This document shows, in pieces, positions 22,653 to 22,669 of a stretch of 22,669 bases of DNA. The notes beneath the pieces were generated by a model that was not told the DNA's origin, did no database searches, and saw only the letters and a list, made by a program, of their open reading frames with translations. Origin of the DNA: Firmicutes bacterium UBA5449 (GTDB lineage Bacteria; Bacillota; SHA-98; UBA4971); NCBI GenBank assembly GCA_002424305.1, contig DIQZ01000010.1:48662-71330 (forward strand), given 5' to 3'. Position 1 is the first letter of the stretch, and each line of letters begins with the position of its first letter. The translations under genes were made by a program, and so were the position numbers.

Positions 22653-22669
22653 AGGCAATCCACCTGATT

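Overview
The window looks like a chromosomal segment of an endospore-forming, low-to-moderate GC Bacillota (Clostridia/Limnochordia-like rather than Bacillus). The reasons are the order mscS - DUF951 - ychF - rpsF - ssb - rpsR - MazG-like - yybS - rplI - lonC - dnaB, a LonC-type protease (a family limited to some spore formers), strong AGGAGG-type ribosome binding sites and frequent GTG/TTG starts. Species cannot be named from sequence reading alone.

Region 1 (1-3257, + strand): the 3' part of a radical SAM protein cut by the window edge (probably a LipS1/LipS2-type lipoyl synthase component), a LipM/LplA-type acyl-protein ligase or transferase, and a MOFRL-type glycerate kinase. The first two suggest protein lipoylation.

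Region 2 (3258-7611, + strand): a small four-helix membrane protein, an MscS channel tightly coupled to DUF951 and ychF, then the promoter-driven rpsF-ssb-rpsR operon ending at a strong intrinsic terminator.

Region 3 (7612-13133, + strand): a MazG-like protein preceded by a 23-bp tandem repeat, yybS, rplI, lonC and, after a gap with a terminator-like hairpin, the replicative helicase dnaB. The gdpP gene found between yybS and rplI in B. subtilis is absent.

Region 4 (13197-17420, mixed strands): a PflX-like radical SAM gene (-), a C_GCAxxG_C_C-family redox protein (+), three tRNA genes (-; Glu-TTC, then Val-CAC and Gly-CCC with their own promoter), an HD-domain protein (+), and a MATE exporter (-) whose 3' end overlaps the HD gene tail to tail.

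Region 5 (17809-22652, + strand): a run of cell-envelope genes. These are a subtilisin-family lipoprotein that seems to start at an ATT codon, a BsuPI-type protease-inhibitor lipoprotein 6 bases downstream, an L,D-transpeptidase whose ribosome binding site is buried in a long hairpin, and a membrane-anchored solute-binding-like protein. The membrane-anchored protease/inhibitor pair and the hairpin-controlled L,D-transpeptidase are the best candidates for something undescribed.
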